Positions 11,408 through 23,144 of a DNA stretch of 64,000 bases are shown here, one piece after another. A program made the translations under genes and the position numbers. Positions within the stretch are counted from its first letter, which is position 1. Each line of letters starts with the position of its first letter. The notes under the pieces are model-generated. The model saw nothing but the letters and a program-made list of their open reading frames with translations. It searched no databases and had not been told where the DNA came from. This DNA comes from Branchiostoma floridae (Eukaryota; Chordata; Leptocardii; Amphioxiformes; Branchiostomatidae), in assembly GCF_000003815.2 (NCBI RefSeq), contig NC_049985.1:4396267-4460266 (forward strand), read 5' to 3'.

Positions 11408-13236
11408 CTTCAACGTCAAAGTTAGTGTATGACTAAAGATCTTTATCATACATATATACCCACTGGCCACAACAAAACGATAGTTATAGATACATGTATG
11501 AATTGCCAGGCTACTTCTAGAAGCAAAATCTTTTTATCGCCGCTTTCTGATGGTAAAAATGTAACAACAGATATGCAATCAAAGTTTTGTATTATCTCCT
11601 TAGAATTATGCATTCTTCTGTATTCAGCTCTCTAAGTATTCAGCTACCACAAGTTTTACTTTGAATTACTCAATTTTATTGTTTTTTTAGTATGTAACGG
11701 GAGGTGCCCCAACACGGTACGCTTTTTCTTGCGCTCAAACTCATGGCGCTCCATCGCTAGTTGCCTGAGAGTGGTCAAATTTTGATGACTGAATTTTTTA
11801 CACATAGATTTGAACAACATACTTGAATAAGAAATGCATTCATATGGTTCATGAATCTTTCGCGCTGCATGCTACAAGCGGCAAACACTGTGAGACAATT
11901 TCATGTATGTATACCTTCCAATTTTGTGATACGCTGGACAGTGTGCCTAACTCGGTACGCTTTTTTTACATATTGCTTTCTTCAGAAGTAAGTGGTAAAT
12001 TTAAGTACACAGAAAAAAATTAATAATATGATATTTTAGCTTTCTTTTGACAGTAAAATCGTGACTGTATGTACTTCTTGTCTCACATGAGGAAGGCTGT
12101 ACCTAGAACAATCCAGCTCATGTTTTTACGGGCAATGGGCTGAATGCACTGATTGTGAATGCCCGACTAAAAAAACCATTACGAAAAAAAGACACCGCTA
12201 ACATCAACAAAACTCGGTCTGATTATATGAAAATATCATCTACATCTCTCTATCAAGTCTTATTTTCATAGACAGCACGAATCATTTGTTACAGTCAAAT
12301 AAATCTTTGGAGCGTACTCTAGTCTGTCACCTTCACGGCCACACTCCCTTGGGAGTACAATGGTGGCAATGTTTATGTCGCTTCCTTTTGGTTGCTTTTC
12401 TACTCAACAGACTTTTGAAGACCCATATTCATAGTGTTTTATGGAGCTTTATTTATGTGTATCATGGCAGTTGTGTGACTGCTTGAAAGAGTTAGTATAG
12501 TTAGCGACACGAGCCGCCAATACGCAGAGGCCGGTGACCGCAGTGATTCAGCACTGTCAACATTACTGTTAGAATTCTGTTTTTTAAAAAACATGAAGTA
12601 AATATGTTAAAGTATACTTGGAATGCAAATTAAAGCTGTGTGCATTGACTTGGTTTATTTACCTTTGTAATCAGCATAGTCAGTGGCAACAAACACGGTG
12701 TACTTATGGATAATAAGATCAGCAAAAAATCCGTTCCGTCTTACGACGGGGACCGTCTTAGGGCGGCCCCCGTTACGTACCTTAATTATATGGTGATTAA
12801 CATAATGAAAGCACAAGATGCAAAACGATATATAATCTACATAATAAATTAGGGAAACCTATAATTCGGTTGCAACCCGTGTTAGGAGAATCATACATGA
12901 TATTTGTAATGTGTTCTTTATCAAATTTCAGCATTAACAAGGAATATGATACGCGGCATGCGCCACCAAAGCATATTCACGTACGTTACACGAACTAGTA
13001 CGCTAGGCGCATATATATAATACCATTCTATGGTATCATACAGTATATGGTATCCACGATAGAAATAGTTATGCTTTCAAGTAGCAGAGTTAACAACCCA
13101 GGATTGATGTTTTTCCAAGAACTATCAAGATTAGGGGCATCCTCATTAGATAGCTTTAATTTTGTGTGTTATGCCGAATAGTGTTTATGCCGGCTATACA
13201 GATACAGATTTAGAAATTGGTATGTTACGCTGAAGG
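11408..13236. other. P450 3' UTR and convergent intergenic region
   Basis: A plus-strand AATAAA at 12298-12303 is a plausible P450 polyadenylation signal (about 0.9 kb 3' UTR). A diverged duplication of an (a)cggtacgcttttt motif lies near 11715 and 11950. A G/C-rich imperfect palindrome (ccgtcttacgacgg...) lies near 12737. No gene is recognised. Confidence 0.45.
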
Positions 13237-13242
13237 TTTATT
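13237..13242 (-). other. Polyadenylation signal of the sushi/VWA gene
   Basis: AATAAA on the minus strand about 480 nt downstream of the stop codon at 13721. It is the first clear signal after the gene. Confidence 0.45.
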
Positions 13243-13720
13243 TACTTTAATGACTGACTGGAATAGACTGTATTATTATTAAGCGATCTGCGATGCGGGT
13301 TGGGATGATGATAAAAGATGATGGTGATGATAAAACACAACGCATTGCCATTACAATGGAAATGCAGTTAAATCAACACAGCTCTGTATTCTTTATGTCA
13401 GAAGATACAAACAGTGGAGTGTTGGCCGGCCTGACCAAACTGTGCAGTGTACTCCTCGGCCGTCTAACTCCTCTGGCGTGTTTTCTGTCTTTTTTGGCCA
13501 ATTTCTCTATTTTACCTGTGGAGCCTGCTAGAGGCTAACTTGGAACACCACTGCTGTTAAATTTGGCTATCACTGCCAAAGAATGAGTTGCTAAAGATCA
13601 ACCTGGCCTGTACTACATTCTGGTTGCTTTGGCCATATGACGCAACGCTGTTGTACAGTCAAGTTGATTTTTACAGCAAAAAGGAAACTTGTGCAGATAA
13701 AAATACAACCTTATCAAAAT

Positions 13721-14511
13721 TTATGGCCCGCACCAAATCTTAGGTCGGAGGCTGTCTACGATACTTTGTAGGCTTGCAAACGAAGCAGCTGTGAACACAT
13801 TCTCGTTAACCGGCCTACTGGCCATGTTCTCAAGAGTTTCCCTCTTGATATTAGCAACTCCTACGCTAAAGATCGTTGTGCCCTCGTTTCTGAGTGTTTC
13901 TGCGTCCCATATGACGTCATCACTGCTCGAGGTGTCTCGGCCGTCAGTCAGGACGATCCCGATCTTTCTCGCCGCCGGCCGTCCGGAAGTGGAGAATTCA
14001 GTACGCATAACAGACAAACCCGCGACAGACCCAACTGTGCTGCCCAAGGACATGTCCAAGCTCCCGATCCTTGCCAACAAATCGTTCTTGTTGTTGTAGT
14101 CCGTCAGGGAAATGCATCTATTGGCATTGCTACCTGCAAATTTGATCACACCGACGCTTGCGTGACTTCCCCCAATGGTTAGGTAGTTTACTACACCATA
14201 GATAAAGCTCCGGACTGTGTCAAACTGTCCAGATACGCTTCCGGAGACGTCGATCGAGAAGATGATATCCGCTGCGCTGTCGCATGCTACAGAATAGACA
14301 AATAAAGGGTATTTGGTCAATAACTTCAGCAATATATTTTGTATAGCTCCTAGCCTTATTTTAGTCAAAGTAAATAAAATGAAATGTTCTTTACGTACTT
14401 AGCCGCTGTTGGCAACACAATATTTGCTGCAATGGAAAGCAAGAACAAATAGAAGCAGGCATGGAAACGTTTCGTGCTAGCTCTATCATGATATCAAGTC
14501 AGTGTGTATGG

Positions 14512-14565
<54 letters not shown>

Positions 14566-17500
14566 GGGGAAAGACTGATGGGAACTGGATTGATGGAAAG
14601 ATAGATGGCTAGATAGATATCCCTACGTATATATTTCTGCATATTGGACTTGCAAACTTGCAAAGAAGAATCAAACTAAATACCTGCGCATGAAGGGGGT
14701 GTGCCTCTCCACTGCCCGTCTGCCCCGCACACCACCTCAGATGACCCCTGCAGGTGGTAACCATGGTTACAGGTGAAGGTGCACCTGCCGTTCTCCAGTC
14801 GGTTGGTACAGGTCATGCCGCCGTTCTGGGGGCTGGCAAGACTCGGACACTCAACTGAAATGTAAATATGTACATGTACCACAGTTAACCAATTAATCAT
14901 GCTAGACCAAACATTTTAAGTTAGATCATTCCGTTGTCTCAACCAACTTGAAGTGAGAGAAGTAGCTTTGCACTGTGACTGAACCACCGCTATGGCGCTG
15001 ATGCCAATGGACTGATTATGGAAGAAATGAGTTTCCTCTACTTTTGTGTGTTCATGCAACAACTGCAGCTGATCACGATAGGTGCAAAATAGCTGTAATT
15101 ACCTATACATCTGGCAGTGCTCCCCGACCACGTGCCATCAGCCCGGCATGTCCGACTGATGCTGTTACTACCGGTAGTCAGCCGGTAGCCATGGTTACAG
15201 GTGAAGGTGCAGGTCTCGGGATGGCGGAAGGAGGATCCGTTGTCACAGGACATTCTTCCGTTGGTGGGTCTGGACAGGTCTGGGCATCTCACACCTATTG
15301 AGTTGGGAGCACATTGTTAACCGTTAGGAACGTTTGTTGTTCTACATGAACCCCTTAGACTAGTACAGCCATCAATATTCACGTGCAGATTGTCACATGG
15401 ACTTTGTGCGTAGCTTCAGCCAGGGACGGAGGTGCAATGTTTGAGGAAAGCAACACCTCGGGCACGTAGACGAATCCACCGCGCTTATCGAAAAGAGTAG
15501 CCTATGCAGTCCTGTCTAGCTAAGCTTACTAGTACTTCCTGTACAAAACTGGCCATGGTGTAATGCACCTGCACGCGTTTACCGGCTATGCGTTCAACAA
15601 AGTGTTATCACCAAAGGTATTGTTAGCTGCGACTTGATTATTTTATTTAGAATGTTAATGAAGTAAAGTAGATTCGTTAACGGCATACTACATACCGATA
15701 CACTCTGCGTCGTTCCCAGACCAGGTTGCGTCAGCCTGACAGTGCCTCACACTGCTGCTTGTGGGAGTCAGTTGGTAGCCTGGGTCGCAGGAGAAGTTGC
15801 AGGCCTCGGGATAGCGAAAATTGGAACCACTGTCGCATGTCACATTGCCGTATGGGGGATTCGACAGGTCCGGGCATTTTACAGCTGAAATACAACAATG
15901 ACCTTCAAAATGAATATTAGAACATAGATGTAACATACTATGACTTAAGAAAAGATTACAGTTTTATTGCGAAAGCTTTACAAAACTGTCATGATTTAAA
16001 GGTACAGGGCAATGGAAAATATCACAGCTGTAAGTGAAATAAAAGTTCCTGAACTTTTGCCTGCTGTATAATCATAACACATTTGGATTTGTGGACCGTC
16101 TTAATTTTACTATTAGACAATATGTAGAGTATGAAGTATTGTAAGTATGAAGAGCCAAACACTACGGGAAATATGACTATCAAGCGTACCTAAACAAGGC
16201 GTGGTTCCTGTGCTATTGGTGTCGAAAGGAACGGTCCAGTTCCCGTCATGCCCGCAGGAGTACTCGGCATGGATCAGCCTGTCGTAACCATGGTTACAGT
16301 GGAGAAAACAGACGACCTGGTACTCCGCCTCTGTACTGTTAGCTGATTGACATCTGTTAACTGCGGAGGATGTCGGGATAGAACACTCGAAGAAACCGTT
16401 CTCTGGTTCAGCGATCTGTGAGAATGCAAGTGACGTGATAACTTAAAAACATGTATTACATAGATCCAAGATGGCTACCTATCGTTCAAAACGCGCGGTG
16501 GGTTTTATCTAGCGACACAACAGATCTTTATTCAGGATTCTGTTCATCTAAAGATTCAAGGCTTTTGATATTCTCTGAAACACCCTTTGCTCTAGAGCCT
16601 ATCTTTCCATTCAACTTGTTGTCATCTAAGGAGGAAGTAGCGAGACTGAAAAGAGAATTCACTTAGACCTTTCACATTTCCAAATCGGGGCCTGGCCAGG
16701 CAGCTTTGGGGAAAGAAAAGTATGGTATAAAAGACTACACAAGACATAAAGAGAATAGCCGTGGGCATTATTTGTGTATATTTTTACGTATACATTTCTA
16801 TTTTTGGTTTCCACAAACAGCCCGGCCGGGCCCCTGTTTTGAAATGTGACCTTAGCCTTAGGCCTAGGTCCTAATTTAGTAATTCCCAACCCGGGGCCCG
16901 ACCAGGTAGCTTTTGGAAAAGAAAAATATACTAAAAAAAGGCAAGTTGAACAGCAAAAACATACGTAAGCCTTACCGGGAAAGGCGGACAGCGGGTCCGT
17001 CGACAGTGCGTCCCGTTCCCGACCGTCCCGACCCGACAGCGGCAGCTGAAGGCCTGGTGACCCGTAAGGCTGCAGACCCCGTGATCAGGGTGGCAGTCGT
17101 GCAGTCCGAGCTGGCAGTAGTCTGATGGGACACATCTGGAGGATGGTTGAATGAAATATTTATTGCCATTTCCAACATTTTTGACACCTAATTTTGTTTA
17201 GTTTAAGGCGTTTCCTATTTTTTTCCAAATTCACGAACACTATAGCTAGACACATAATCTTTTTTGAATGTGACTTGGAGAAAATCTATCAAAATCCCAT
17301 CAAACTTTACAAACACGTATGTTTGAAATAAGAGCAGAAAATTTAAACTGTTTTTTCGTAGCCATAGATGTGTGAAAAGTTCTTTGAAGGACTAGATCAG
17401 AAAACAAAAATCGTACATATAAAGAACCAAAGATGTGTAATCACCGTAAAAAAAAGATACGTAAGGAAAACGTCTTTACCCGGGTTTGTCGCTCCAGTGT

Positions 17501-20500
17501 CCACTGGCCATGCACCTGAAGCTGTGTAGGCTGTGGAAAACATGGCCGCTCTCGTTGGCAACTTTGTAGCCCGGCTCACACGTCAGGCGGCAGGAGTCCT
17601 GAAACTTTGTCCCGCTGCAAGTCAGGCTGCCATTAGCCGGACTCTGTGAGTTAGGGGAAACATGTTAGCTGTTCTTTTGAGTGACGCTATTCAATACTAA
17701 AAGATGAATAAATGCTGCAAACGGGTTATCACTTCCGAGGCCCACGTAATATGTTATTGAAGGTGAAAAACATAGCCTGGATAAGTATTGTCAATCACAT
17801 CGCATTTGCATTAGCTCCTATATATCAAGACTTAGGTTACGTACAGACAGTATGCCGCAGTCCTTCTTTTGACAGAACAGATCTGGTCCCCCAACAACTG
17901 GCTGGAACGCTAGAAATATTTACAAAGGAATATCGTTAGGAAAATCGTTAGCAAGACGAAATAAATGAGAAGACATTGACAGTGTACAATAGCTCAGTCA
18001 GGTCTCCCGGCATAAGCGAACCCTACTTCATGTTGAAAATCCTACTACAATCACATATGTTACTTTGCGAATTATAGCGAAGGTCGCTGAAAAATCAGTA
18101 GCAGGACCCTACCTCCCGTCTGTAGGCTCCAGGTTCCTGTGCTGTGGCAAGTTACTGTCTGGTGGCTTGTTCCTTCGTACCCGTCCGCACAGGTGACTCC
18201 GCAGGTGTTCCCGTAGGTGTGTCCGCTGGCGCACTGTATGACTGTGTTGGGGAACTCCGGAGGGACTCCACAACTCACTGGTAAAACGTACAAATGTCAA
18301 TATCTTGTGTATTCCTAATGCTGTGCCTCTTAATCATGGCATAATGCTGTATCAGAAAGAAAGAAAAAAAACTCCGTTGTATCGGGAGTAAGATGCTATA
18401 TCTATTGTTTGTTTCCCTTTAGATTGGGATATTAACTCGACGGACGGTACTTTCAAACTGCAATATTTAAAAAAGATATTATGAATTTATTTTGAAAATT
18501 GCAGTTTGAAACCACCGTCAAACGACTTGATATCCCTACCTACCCTGTTTTAAAAAGCGACGAATATACATTTTTGTAGGTTACCCCCTCGGATAAAGGT
18601 GCTCTGGGATATGTACTACCTGGGATACACTCCGGGTTCTGACTCCAGGCAGCCTGTGCTGTGACGTGATGAACCTGGCAGGTGAGGTTATCCTGGTTCA
18701 ACCGTTTGTAGCCGTCCATACAGGTGAGATGGCACGTCTCGCCGTACGTCGTACCTGTACAGGTGACGTCGCCGTGTGTGAGCGTCTGTGCACGGAGAAG
18801 GTGAAAATGGTATTTCAACTGTTAGACATTTGTATGGCAATAGAGAATTAAGGAGGTTCAAGATTACATGCAGTACATAAGTGGGCGGTCAAAGGTGAAG
18901 CAGCCTGATTTGTAAACAACGGTTCTTGTCTCGACGAACATGCCGCTTCAAGCATGTCCGATATGTCCTCCGTCGGGTGGTTTACATAACAATGTCTAGA
19001 AGTGTTTTGTTTATGTCTCTGGGGTCTTCACAGTTGACCTTACGCATGCGTACTTAGAATCGTGAACCTCCTTATAGACACAGCTAGTGAACTCAAGCGA
19101 AATTTATCAGATCAATGTATTGTTGGTAAAATCATGACTTCTGTCAAACACATACAAATGTATCACAAGTACAGATTAATGATATATAATGTCCTTGCTA
19201 GGATACAAGAAAGACCCACCGTAATATTTCCGCAATCCGCGATGACGCAAGCCAGAGTTTGTGGGATAACGGCGTCTGCCAAAAGGAAAAATTCGACACT
19301 GTACTTCTGTATCGGATGACGGGGGTGAGGACTCAAAGTCAACGTTGTAACATGCTTAAATTGTGCACTCATAACCTTAAGGCATAATCGTATAGAAATG
19401 TGGCATGGAAAGCTATCTTTTTCCATGGATCATACGCCCAATGCAGAAAAAAAGAAAATAGACATGTACTCAATGTATTATTTCCCCACACCTGCTGTTG
19501 CTGCATTTTCCATCTCTGTGGTGTTTCCGCTGCGAAAGGCGGTCCAGTTTCCGGTCCAGCTGCAGCCCAGGGTGTCGTCAGTTTCCGGCAGGTACCCTAC
19601 GTCACAGATGACGTCACATCGGTCCGAGAACAGGTGGTCCTGGCACAGGTACGAGCCGTGCGGGGGATCCTCAGGTATACTGCAGGTTACTGTGTAGTGG
19701 ACAATGATAATCATCAAATGAAATCCATCATAACCCAGGTTCGAATCCGGGGAAGAGAATCCTGGTTGGAGATAAAATTGGGGTACTGTGTTCGAGGAGG
19801 TACCTCAACACGTTACAACAGCCTCTGTATTCATATGGATACCTACTGACTGCTACAAGGGGAATATAACACCGTACCTGGGTCGCACAGTGCGGGTTTG
19901 TCCCATTGTCCTGAAGCCGTGCACGTCAGTGAAGGGTGCCTGGGCAGGTAGCCTCGGTCACAGACCACTCTGGCCTCTGACTTGTATGTCACTGTGCTGC
20001 TGAAGACTCGACCATGAACTAAATTCTTGGAATGAGATAATGAATCAATAGGTAATTCGCTCATCCTCCAAACAGGCTGAGACTTGTTTCTTCTTTTACG
20101 AGTTCTCCGTCAGTCAAAGTGATTTTCGTTTCGTTTTGGGGTTGCCAACCACACTGGGAATGGAATTGAATCGTCATCATCGGTCGACGTGCTTACACAC
20201 GAAGAGGTTATACCGCCACTTTTTTAATTGTATACCTCGTTGTTATAACTCACCATCGCTGTTCTGGTATCACTTTTTCTTTTTAGATAATAAATTAGAA
20301 ATAAGTACCTCAAAGTCACCTCCACAGACCACGTTTCTGCAAACCGGATGTCTGGTGGCCCCAAACGTTACTGTCAACAGGTAGAGAGAAGCTGTCAAAG
20401 TGAACTGTCTGCAAGTTGCATGCTAGACGAGTTACAAGCTGAATGAAAGCATGCCATTTAAAAAAGATAAATATCGTGCAACCAAAACCTGATGGTATTG

Positions 20501-22110
20501 CCGAGATTCACTTGGTTTCGGCCTTTCTATGTATAAGAAATAAACCGTTAGGTTTCCCTTTAAACTGAAGGGATACTTTGCGCGATGATGTTGAAAAAAG
20601 GAAAAGTAGTTGGAAAAGGGCACCTATATATTATAAAACGACACCAAAGAACCTAATTCTTCGTAATCAAGAGTGGGGTATGGAGTTTTTACGTAATGTC
20701 TTCCATGAAATTAACGTCCCCCTACCTAAACGAGACAAAACCTCCAGGAAGTCCAGGTTGGCCACAATGTCATCGATAGTCGGACCGACCCAGATCAACA
20801 ACTGCCGCATCATGTCAAAATCGATAATATTGTCCAGCGAAATCAAGTCTAGATATGTCTCCACTATGGGAAGGTTGGGGACTTGGTCAAGCTTCACTAA
20901 AATGTGAAGAGCCACATCCGCGTAAATTTCGTCGGAGATACCGAGGTGCTGGAAAAACCGCGGGTCGGTGTTCGGCATCGCGTCTGCAGCCCGACCGACG
21001 CCGACGAGTGTCGACACGACTTTGGGCTGGATCGGCGCCCATCGGCCGCGGTTGCAGAACAGCAGGCCCGCGTCTTCGGTCTGGTAGCCGTCGTCGCACT
21101 TAGCGATGCACATGCACACGTAGATGTTTTGGTAGGCGATGGTGCTGCAGCTGAAGTTGCCGTGACGTAGGTCTGGGAGTGACTCGTGGTGTGACGTGCA
21201 CGAGTCACCGCAAACTGGAGTGAATGAAATGAAGAAAACTTTCAGAAACTACACGCAGAATTATTTCCTTTTGCTGTATGTCGCCTTGCAGTCGGTAGGT
21301 TGTCAGTTCGATCCCCGTCCGGGTCATACCAGAGACTTTAAACACATTACATGCTGCTTTATCTACTTAGCACTCAGCATCTGGGAAAGAGTATGCATGA
21401 TAGCTGAACGCACAGACCACTACCAGTGTACTAACCCCCTGCTGTAGTGATTGCACAAATCTGTGTGGCCCAAGGGCTACAGGGACGGGGATAAGCGCCG
21501 CCCGATACACCATTCGGTGCGGTAAGGACTTCAACTAATGATGTCTGGTTCATCGCCAATCACTCAGGCCCAGAAGTGACCAAATGTAACTCACGCTCCT
21601 CCACAGGAGGCGGCAAGGTCGGCTGCTGCACGGTGCCGGGAGGCTGTATCGCTGATGGGTCCCGTCCTGCAGCCAGCGCCAGCCGGTACCACCTCTGCAT
21701 CTCCGGGGAAAACTGCTGCACCCACGCGGGCACGGGCTCCGGAGTCGTGTACACTGTGGAATCATCGATAGGATACCAAAAATGTTAAGATCCGCAAACT
21801 GGAATACTGCTGAAAATGAAGGAAGTAAAAGACAAGAAAAAGTGTGCCTATACCGGTTTAATGTTTTATATGATCAGCTCTAGTCTTTTCAGAGCTTTTT
21901 CGGAAAAAACGCTTCTATCTGGTCAGAGAAAAAAAAGCCCATGGCCAGACCCGTCCACTTGCTGTAGTTCTCTTTAAAACCATTAGAGTTTCAGTGTATT
22001 TATCTGAAGTGATGAAATATAAGCTTAAGAAGAAAAGGAGATCAAAGAAGCACCTCGCCTCACCTGACACGACGTTGGTCAGGAACAGTGCAAGGAAGAC
22101 TACTCTCCAA
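13721..22110 (-). CDS. Secreted multi-sushi (CCP), EGF and VWA domain protein, about 1,070 aa
   Basis: Seventeen minus-strand exons in consistent phase. The first ends at 22064 (signal peptide VVFLALFLTNVVS). The rest are 21753-21595, 21214-20726, 20370-20320, 20018-19878, 19689-19492, 19275-19220, 18785-18620, 18277-18113, 17909-17845, 17643-17480, 17135-16976, 16415-16190, 15884-15696, 15294-15103, 14854-14684 and 14286-13721. Order: signal peptide; Pro-rich linker (PEPVPAWVQQF); CCP1; helical segment of about 100 aa; CCP2-6; one EGF-like module (CQLGLHDC...GVCSL...FSCRCRVG); CCP7-10 (RCPPFPI, VKCPDL, VRCPDL, VECPSL); VWA. VWA has MIDAS DVSGS and LTDGRD and ends IWCGP-stop. The role is probably extracellular adhesion or immune recognition. 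It recalls SVEP1/polydom and complement factor B, but VWA is last and there is no protease or pentraxin domain. The initiator ATG must lie in an upstream exon that I could not place. Confidence 0.85.
14509..14564 (+). repeat. Dinucleotide microsatellite (AT)n(AG)n
   Basis: A pure tatata run followed by gagaga, in the intron between the last CCP exon and the VWA exon. Confidence 0.95.
15425..15500 (+). mobile_element. SINE-like repeat, family II (3' fragment)
   Basis: It shares caacacctcgggcacgt and cgcttatcgaaaagagtag with the copies at 9395 and 51850. It is truncated and intronic. Confidence 0.45.
16669..16852. mobile_element. MITE, family D (copy 1), with a partial copy at 16886-16925
   Basis: A palindromic element of about 185 bp. 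It starts tcacatttccaaatcgggg and ends with the reverse complement (cccctgttttgaaatgtga), with GC-rich inner arms (ggcctggccaggcagcttt / cagcccggccgggc). It has no ORF. Full copies occur at 51662 and 53353. A left-end fragment (cccggggcccgaccagg) follows directly at 16886. Confidence 0.7.
21270..21545 (+). mobile_element. tRNA-derived SINE-like element
   Basis: The left part has an RNA polymerase III B-box (gttcgatcc at about 21308) in the context gtaggttgtcagttcgatcc. The body contains ctaaccccctgctgtagtg and gtgtggcccaagggctac. It lies in the intron between the Pro-rich linker exon and the CCP1 exon of the sushi/VWA gene. I believe this is an abundant amphioxus repeat, but that is from memory. 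Confidence 0.55.
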
Positions 22111-22131
22111 GCAGAGGTTGAATCGCGCAGA

Positions 22132-22330
22132 TATACGAGGGTGAGTCAGAAAGTAATGCAAGTGGTTTCATAACAGACTCGTTCTTTGATCGAATGAGTT
22201 GAAATTTGGCACAAAGGTTAAGACATATCTTCTCTTGAGATTGAAATATCAAAATTTGTTGCTCATTATTTTATGAGTGACTGAGCTGCTTTCAAGGTGA
22301 CCACACCCTTGGTATCCCGTCAGAAGAAAA
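22132..22330 (+). mobile_element. Truncated mariner-like element, one end
   Basis: It begins acgagggtgagtcagaaag and continues taatgcaag, then tgaaatttggcacaaaggtt. This resembles the terminal inverted repeat and leader of mariner/Tc1 transposons. No transposase ORF and no opposite end are visible. It sits immediately upstream of the signal-peptide exon of the sushi/VWA gene. The right boundary is arbitrary. Confidence 0.5.
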
Positions 22331-22941
22331 GAGAGGTCCAATTAACGTACAATTAAGAATATCCCTAAACCAATGTTTGCTATTGTAGGAGACTAAGCCT
22401 GCACATGTAATAAGCTGCATTTCTCTATAAGCCACACGCTTAATTTTAACTCTGAAATCTGAGCAGTTTTTCTTTTTTCGTTGCTGGTGTAGAGTGAGGT
22501 ATACGCGGTCTTCAGGGTCATGAGATCTGCGGTGTTATTATTAAAACTTTCCGTAGCCTTCTTTTCCATTAACAAAGAGAAATGAAACTCAGCACCCTTT
22601 TTGGCCTTTAAACAGTTAATAACTGTGTAAAGTTTCGTTTCTTTTGGTTAATGGAAAAGCAGTCTTTTAACCAACAACTCACGAATTCGTGTATAAATCC
22701 AACAGCTCTATAACACAACTTACTGCATCCTAGCAGCTGTAAATAAAGAACCATTACGAGTTTAGAGATGAAAATTGGCACGCAATCTATAGAGACATTT
22801 GGTATTATACATGGGTAATTTCAACTTCCTACAGTGATTTTTAGTGGGTCAGATTTAGAGGAATCGCTAGTCTGACAAGGTACTAAGGGTGTGTTCATCT
22901 GAAATCAACTCAGTTGCTCATAAAATAATAAAGAACAGATT

Positions 22942-23041
22942 NNNNNNNNNNNNNNNNNNNNNNNNNNNNNNNNNNNNNNNNNNNNNNNNNNNNNNNNNNN
23001 NNNNNNNNNNNNNNNNNNNNNNNNNNNNNNNNNNNNNNNNN
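22942..23041. other. Assembly gap (100 N)
   Basis: One hundred N between the sushi/VWA gene and the tentative gene at 23145-24556. It may hide downstream exons of the latter. Confidence 0.99.
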
Positions 23042-23144
23042 AGGAGCACACAAATTTTATTTCCATCTACATATTATACATTATATCAAGACAAAGAACA
23101 AAATGCTGCAGGAAAAATGAAGGTTTAAATAGGCAATAATTTAC

